A DNA stretch of 52,500 nt. Source: Chrysomallon squamiferum (taxonomy: Eukaryota; Mollusca; Gastropoda; Neomphalida; Peltospiridae). The notes under the pieces are model-generated. The model had not been told where the DNA came from and did not search any database. It worked only from the letters and a program-made list of their open reading frames with translations. The translations under genes were made by a program, and so were the position numbers. Position 1 is the stretch's first letter. Every line of letters begins with the position of its first letter. The stretch is from positions 11,392,538-11,445,037 of the forward strand of contig CM022667.1 in NCBI GenBank assembly GCA_012295275.1, read 5' to 3'. This document shows, piece after piece, positions 45,928 through 52,500 of this stretch.

Positions 45928-46583
45928 CTATGTGGTCATTAAACGTACATGCCTCCGTAGTTACAAAACTACTATTATAATGTGTAGCTATGTATCTGTC
46001 TATCTGTCTATCTATCTATCCGTCTGTCTACCTATATGTGTGCCTGTCTGTCTATTTAGCTATGTATAGCAAATATTTTAATAACAAAAAAGAAGAAGAA
46101 AAATGAAGATGCATAAAGAAAAAAAAAGAAAAAAGAACCCTTTTTACAAATAGATAAACAAATAAACTTGCCGTCATTATGACATCAAGTAACTAACTAT
46201 ACGTCATAATTGATCATCTTGACGTCATAAAACTCTCTGCTCAGTAAATCTTAATAAAAATTTCTTTAGTTTTTGGTTTTGATTCAACATCGTTTCCAGA
46301 TTCAGTGTAGCGTATGCCTCTACGGATGTTTATTACTGGGTATGGAAACGGTCGGTAAAATATTTATTTATTTATCTGCATGTTTATTTATAATTATGTA
46401 CTTTTGTGTTATTTCTATTTAATCCCTGTTCTGTTTATTATTTTTATCATCATCATCATCATCCTCATTATCATTATTTAACGGATAGATAGATAGATAG
46501 ATAGATGCACACAAAAATAAATGTATCTATGTAAGTCCGTGTCTGAATTTTTCATTAAGTTTTACTCTGTGTGTGTGTGTGTG

Positions 46584-46588
<5 letters not shown>

Positions 46589-46655
<67 letters not shown>
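46589..46655 (+). repeat. (TC)n microsatellite
   Basis: A pure run preceded by GT at 46568-46583. Confidence 0.97.
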
Positions 46656-46660
<5 letters not shown>

Positions 46661-47242
46661 TATCCTATTATGATATTAAAATTACAAGTGAAATAACCAA
46701 ATAAAACAGGTGGTTTAACGTACTCCAGTGAAAGAAGAAAAAACAATCACATACAGAAAAAAAAAAAAAAAAAAAAACAGAAATAAAAAATAAACCCACT
46801 ATTCTCGAAATAAATTGCCACATACTCACATTATATACCAAAACAACAACTCATGCTCTGAAGGCTAACGGTGGAAATTACCAAATGCCAACAACTCAGT
46901 CAGGTATACTGCAGTCTACGTGTTTTGCCGGGACCGAACGCGCGCCAGCGAATAAAAGAACGAACAGCAAATAATTATACATGACGTTTTGTCGAAACCG
47001 ATTCGTTTCTACTGCATTTCCCGCACAAAAGTCGTACTTATCTTTCTCAAGTTAGTAAGCTAATCAAAATTACGACTCTCCAGTTGTACTAGCTTTCGCA
47101 GACGATACCTTTTTCACCTCATCAGGTTAGAGAGCGGGAACGAAACAAGAGCCGCGTGGGGCTGTAGGAAATGCGAGTGTTGGTCTCTTGCTAGTATTAC
47201 TGGCAAAAATTAAACGGGTGTTGGATGGAATATGGGATACGT

Positions 47243-47277
<35 letters not shown>

Positions 47278-48014
47278 TTCATTATTTGTTTGTTTGGTTG
47301 TTTTTTTCTTTTTTGTTATTTCCGAACCGAGGCTAATTTTTTTTATTTTTTTTTTATTTTTTTTTTTTATACCTATATATATTATATTATTTGATGAATG
47401 TTATATTACTTTTATATATTTTATACTTGTTTTTATAAATTAGTAGAATTAGTACTGGTAGTATAGTAACAATACAATGAATACTAGCAGTATAAGTATT
47501 AATAGTAGAATTAGTACTAGCAGAATAAGTAGTAATCTTATATTATATATTTTATCTGTAGCCCGTGTATATTTGCTTTTGTTTCATATGTAGATGTACG
47601 CACGTAAAGGTACACACATATACTTACATACACAACCACACACATATACACATGCATACACACATATCAATAGGTCAACATGATTTTCTAGCGAAGAAAC
47701 AAATCATCAACGTCATCAAGATTTTCTGCAACCTTTTGTCAAAAACTGTTCTCATAATTTATAAAACCTGTTATTTTCGTTCATCCTGAACTGAAACTAT
47801 ATTAATTGATTGTTAGAGCATTGAAGGCAAGATGCAGGTGAGAAAGGTAAAAAAAGAATAATACTTCTGGCAGGTAAGATGTGTATATAACTTCTTGACA
47901 TTTGAAACAGAAGCAAACGTAAGAGAGGCAGGAAATATTAATATGAAATATAAAGTCAAATACAGGAGACGTATCTCTGAATGGGGAACCCGTGTCACGA
48001 TGAGTGTTTTTAAT

Positions 48015-48048
48015 CAAAATAGTAGCAGCAGCAGTAGCAGTAGTTGTG

Positions 48049-48096
<48 letters not shown>

Positions 48097-48189
48097 ATTA
48101 TTAAAATACATTGACAGTAATACTAATAATAATAACAACAACATTGATGATGATGCTATTAGTAGTAGTAGTAGTAGTAGTAGTAGTAA

Positions 48190-48224
<35 letters not shown>

Positions 48225-48232
48225 TAGAAGAA
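48015..48232 (+). repeat. (AGT)n arrays
   Basis: Two AGT arrays (48047-48096 and 48158-48222) with AAT and AAC between, then a GAA run. Confidence 0.93.
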
Positions 48233-49155
48233 GAAGAAGTAGAGACAGTAGCAGTAGTAATAGTAATACTAATTATGACAATTGAAATAATAATAATATT
48301 ATTAATAACTGATGATGATATTAATATAATAATAATAATAACTGCAATAATAACAACAGCAAGAATAACAGTAATAATAATGTTCAGAATAATAATAATA
48401 TTAATAAATACTGCTAATACCACTACTAACACTACTACTACTAATAATACAACAACAGCAACAACAAAAGCACAGTCGATCGCCTTCTTTTCACATAAAG
48501 ATAATGAGACACAGTAAAACGAGCTTCGACTGATGTAATTACAGAATGAATGTAAAACCATAATTTCCGCGTCTGCTATTAAGACGTAGTCCTGTTACGA
48601 ACTAGTCCTGTTTTCCAGAGAATTTACGGTAAATTCACTTATCACTGAAAGTTATCCAGGCGTTTTCAAATATGTGCGCCAGTAATGAATTTTCTTCAAA
48701 CGCTGATGTAATAGCAATTAAACACGTGTTAACTCGGTGAACGTAATCTTAATACTGCGTGACCTCTGACCCCGATTTCTCGCATAAGTTACTGCCACGC
48801 AGCAAAAGGTATGTTCCGGTAGTCTCGCAGATAATTATTTTTGTAATCATCGTTAAAAATGAATTAACAGGATTTTATCAGCGAATTTTCTTTACGATAC
48901 GATGTATATTTTGTTCTTTATCTAAAATGAATGCATCCGAAGATAGGAAATTTGCTCCAATTAATAATTTCTGCAGAGATTAAATAAATTTATGAAAAAA
49001 AAAAAAAAAAAGTTTCATATGGACAGTATAAATTTGTAATATTTTTGAACTAAATACGAATTTGAAGGGGTCAGGAGAATGAGAATTTATGAAAAAGGAG
49101 CGGCATAATGGAAATTTAAAATCAAGTGATAAATGTTTATAATTAGAACTGTTCA

Positions 49156-49157
<2 letters not shown>

Positions 49158-49228
<71 letters not shown>
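49158..49228 (+). repeat. (TC)n microsatellite
   Basis: A pure 71-bp run. Confidence 0.97.
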
Positions 49229-49230
<2 letters not shown>

Positions 49231-49754
49231 GATTAAATCGTCCATTATTAATCTTGAGCGATAACACTAAAGACCTTTGCTGTCATTTTTTTTTTCAACT
49301 ACACAATCTCGGAGCAATAAACACTGCATGGAAATATAAACGCTACTGTTTCACTACTAGAATAAATTATGATAAAATAAACTTAATGTGTACACAATCT
49401 ACAAACCAGTCTGTTTTTCCCTGGCACTTCAAAACGCAGCACACGTCGAGTGATGGATAAACAAATATACGTGTGGCTGACATTTCCCTCTTATTAATGT
49501 ATATATGGAAGTCTGTTTAATGAACACAGATTGGGTTATGTAAAGTCTATTTCTGAGCCCGTTATAACCTGCTGACACTTCATTCATAGGCTGTCTGATA
49601 ATTTTCATGCAAGTTATACAAACAGTTCTAAATTTATAACTTAATTCGAGCTTACAGTAAACTGAAATGATGAGCGAAGGTGTTTAAGTCAAATTGTGTT
49701 TACGTTCGATGTTTTCCTGATGTTTGCTGTTACTGTGAAATAATTTTGCTGACT

Positions 49755-49826
49755 CTCTCTCTCTTCTCTCTCTCTCTCTCTCTCTCTCTTTATTAATTAA
49801 TTATTATTATTATTGCTGTTGTTGTT

Positions 49827-49905
<79 letters not shown>
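49755..49905 (+). repeat. Two (TC)n tracts with a TTA/TTG insert
   Basis: TC at 49755-49789, unique and TTA/TTG units to 49829, then TC at 49830-49903. Confidence 0.96.
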
Positions 49906-49909
<4 letters not shown>

Positions 49910-50637
49910 TCATTAAATAATCTTAAATAAATTATTTCCGCTTCCAGTTCTGGTCTATATTTCTTCTTCTTCTTCTTCTTTTTTATGTTTAAAATCCTGA
50001 ACATCCAAACCTCACTCTACCTGGCTTATCTGCCGACATAACTCAACATACCATCTCTGCTACCGAACAGCAACATGAACGAACACGAGAGAGACATACA
50101 CAACTAGGCATAATGGCGGACAACAACTACGACGTGTGAGACGTCATTTATGAGCAACAGTTGTGATGATTTGTCAGACGTCTTTTTTCTTAAAGGCGTA
50201 TGTACATCATTATTTGTTGTTTTTTCACAGATTGCTTTTATAATGTTCAGAATACGAAGACTTAAAACAGCTGACGAGAATAAAACTGTGGTTTTACTTG
50301 GCACATGTCGTAATGTTTATGGTTAAATGTAATTGTAGTAATAGTGATTCAAAATGGGTGGGGTTGCTCAGAAAAAAAAAATATATATATATATATATTT
50401 AAAACTTGATGGAGGTTTAATTTAGAATGTGTTGAATTAGGAAAATTTAAAATTAAATAGGGATTGCTGGTCAGTTCTCATAACATATTTTATATTTATA
50501 TATATTATATTCCTAACTTTATAAATGAATGCTTCGGTACTTTAGTGCGTTTGAAAATGAATTTTCTTTAGTTTTTAATACATTTCATCATCATCATCAT
50601 CGTCATAAACATTGTTATTTTTATTATTATTGTTATT

Positions 50638-50822
<185 letters not shown>

Positions 50823-50862
50823 TGTGTGTGACACAGAAGGTAACATGTTTCAAAATGTCGAA

Positions 50863-51230
50863 AAGCATATAATTAAACAGAAAAATATCTTTATTAACAG
50901 TTCTTCTGTTTCCAAACTGAAATAAAAAAATCCACGCTTTATTTACAAAACGTAGATTTAACTTTACCAGACTGTCTTACAAAGAGAAAGGAACAGATGT
51001 GCCAACATTTTTCTGTTTCTTTATGTCCTGATAGAAAATCATTGCTTGATGAAAAAGCAGATAACTTTGTCATAAAAACATGTACAACGTATTTCACAGA
51101 TTATTAGGAAATGAACAATTATGGCAACACATTAACTAAAGACTTTTCTCTTTTTTCAGAAGGTTTATATGCAAAATCCTTTCTAAAAATATAAACTTTA
51201 AATAAATTTTGCTTCAGAGAAAAAAAAAAA
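50863..51230 (-). repeat. 370-bp dispersed element, copy B (inverted partner at 39011-39379)
   Basis: This is the reverse-complement partner of copy A. Similarity runs from AAGCATATAATTAAACAG at the left to GCTTCAGAGAAAAAA at the right. A GA tract ends 46 bp to the left (50817), mirroring the CT tract next to copy A, so the microsatellite could be part of the copied unit. Confidence 0.85.
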
Positions 51231-51411
51231 AAGCTAAAAATATCTTAATTTCTGTTTTTCTTCTGTTTTCTTTTCTTCTTTTTCTTTTTCTCTGTTTTTC
51301 TTTACTCCTTTTTTCTTATCCCCTATTTTTAAATTTTATTTGTTTAACTTATTTTCTTTGTATCCTTCGTTAAGTTTTGGCTGACGAAACTTCAAAGTCA
51401 GTACTTCAATC

Positions 51412-51442
<31 letters not shown>

Positions 51443-51714
51443 GTTGCCGTAACAACATCAACAACATCAACAACAAAACGCTAAACAATAAAACAAGGGC
51501 CAAGACCTATTGAAAAACCAAACCCTGCCAGAACAAAAAGCTTGAAAAATGGACGAGGAATTCGATACTCAATGACTAACAAAATCTGATTTAATTTGAT
51601 CTGTTACGTTTACGGTGTAGCTTCCTTCTCCTGTTTACGTTTGCTATACACACGCACCAAACACTGCACACATCTGTTCCCAAAGTTTATTATCTCAATC
51701 AGCGACCGCACGGA

Positions 51715-51755
51715 CCACACCGGAAGCCGGCAGCAGAGCGCATGCGCGTTAATCG
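51715..51755. promoter_or_regulatory. Promoter-like ETS and NRF-1 motif pair
   Basis: CACCGGAAGCCGG (ETS core) is followed within 20 bp by the palindrome GCGCATGCGC (NRF-1 core). The block is GC-rich in an AT-rich setting. Direction and target gene are unknown. Confidence 0.25.
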
Positions 51756-52075
51756 AATTGTTGAATGGCACATGGAACTAAAATAAGCAGAGGCTAACGT
51801 GCGACCTGTTAGGGAGGTCGTATTTATTTTTCCCCCTCTTCAGTTGATCGAAATCTTCTTGAGGTTCAGATACTCTGCCGATGGAATGTAAGTAAATGTA
51901 CCTGTAGCATTCGGTACGACTGATGTAGTCGTTAATACAAACGTTTACAGAGAAAGGGTTAACACAAAACACGTTCAGCGGAAAGTGGGAAGTCACAGAT
52001 GTGTATTTAGGTACTAATAAAATGAATATATACATGCATGTATACATACAATGTCTGTTTGTATGCATGTTTGCA

Positions 52076-52181
52076 TGTTTGTATTAAGTATGAATGTTTG
52101 CATGTAAGTGTGTAAGTGTTTGTTAGTATGTTTGTATGAAGTATGAATGTTTGCATGTAAGTGTGTAAGTGTTTGTATATA
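52076..52181 (+). repeat. 53-bp tandem duplication
   Basis: TGTTTGTAT-AAGTATGAATG occurs at 52076 and 52129, followed both times by TTTGCATGTAAGTGTGTAAG. Confidence 0.92.
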
Positions 52182-52500
52182 TACATACAAATGCGTAAAT
52201 ATGTGTGTGAATTTTTTATAAATATACATACATGAATACATACATAATTACGTACATACATACATACATACATTCTTGCATACGTCCGTACGTACGTACA
52301 TACATACACACACGCACCACATACATATATACTAGATATATGCATATGCAAAAAAACACACACACACACACATTTTTTTTTTGGTTACGAAAAAGTATCG
52401 TGTGGATTTTTTCGCTCGTATTTTTTGTTTACATACAACATAAACCCACAACTCTATTCCGCGTGAATTAAGACCGTCAAAGAAACCAATTTTATTGCTC

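Larger units (their letters stand above)
51231..52500. other. Right end of window, no gene seen
   Basis: Unique AT-rich DNA with an AAT run (51413-51442), a GC-richer promoter-like spot near 51715-51755, a 53-bp tandem duplication (52076-52181) and TACA-rich sequence (52225-52325). No coding frame is supported. Confidence 0.5.

Noticed and set aside
48010-48561. 183-codon minus-strand frame
   Set aside because: It is produced by AGT and AAT arrays with no non-repetitive conserved part.

Overview
The window looks like one stretch of an animal nuclear genome, most likely a mollusc and possibly a gastropod. The base composition is AT-rich and very dense in simple repeats: about 22 CT/GA tracts of 30-180 bp, plus AAT/ATT, AGT, GATA, CA/TG, TTTTA and homopolymer runs. 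Coding sequence is in small GT-AG exons separated by 0.2-7.5 kb introns. A few short repeat motifs (GGGGAAATAACTCC, GGAGATAACTCCCC, GGCCCATAACTCT) resemble repeats I associate with molluscs. The phylum is an inference; nothing here fixes a species.

One protein-coding gene is well supported. It lies on the minus strand between 9758 and 28435 and is a Neto-type (neuropilin and tolloid-like) membrane protein, the family of auxiliary subunits of kainate-class glutamate receptors. I assembled eight exons by hand: the hydrophobic core of a signal peptide (28382-28435), CUB1 in two exons (20696-20863 and 14276-14527), a 30-nt microexon in the linker (13910-13939), CUB2 in two exons (13282-13442 and 11328-11556), a six-cysteine LDLa module (10968-11105), and a final exon with the transmembrane helix and a 208-residue cytoplasmic tail ending in TAG (9758-10482). 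All reading phases agree across all seven introns and the joined exons give 584 residues. The start codon is not in the first exon found. A candidate lies at 30850-30877, where a start codon in a TISU/YY1-like context would complete a signal peptide, but its splice donor is weak.

Region by region: 1-8430 is intergenic simple-repeat DNA downstream of the gene. 8431-9757 is mostly unique sequence, probably 3' UTR and flank. 9758-28435 is the gene, with repeats in its introns. 28436-52500 is upstream sequence with microsatellites, tRNA-derived SINE-like fragments, an inverted pair of nearly identical 370-bp elements 11.5 kb apart (39011-39379 and 50863-51230), and several GC-richer islands (30830-31200, 36420-36750, 42160-42490, 51700-51770) with promoter-like motifs.

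I do not see a novel multi-gene system, CRISPR array, rRNA or convincing tRNA gene. The most useful observations are the complete-tail Neto gene model with in-frame cassette exons (microexon and LDLa), the candidate first exon, the inverted 370-bp repeat, and the large inverted microsatellite pairs in the introns.
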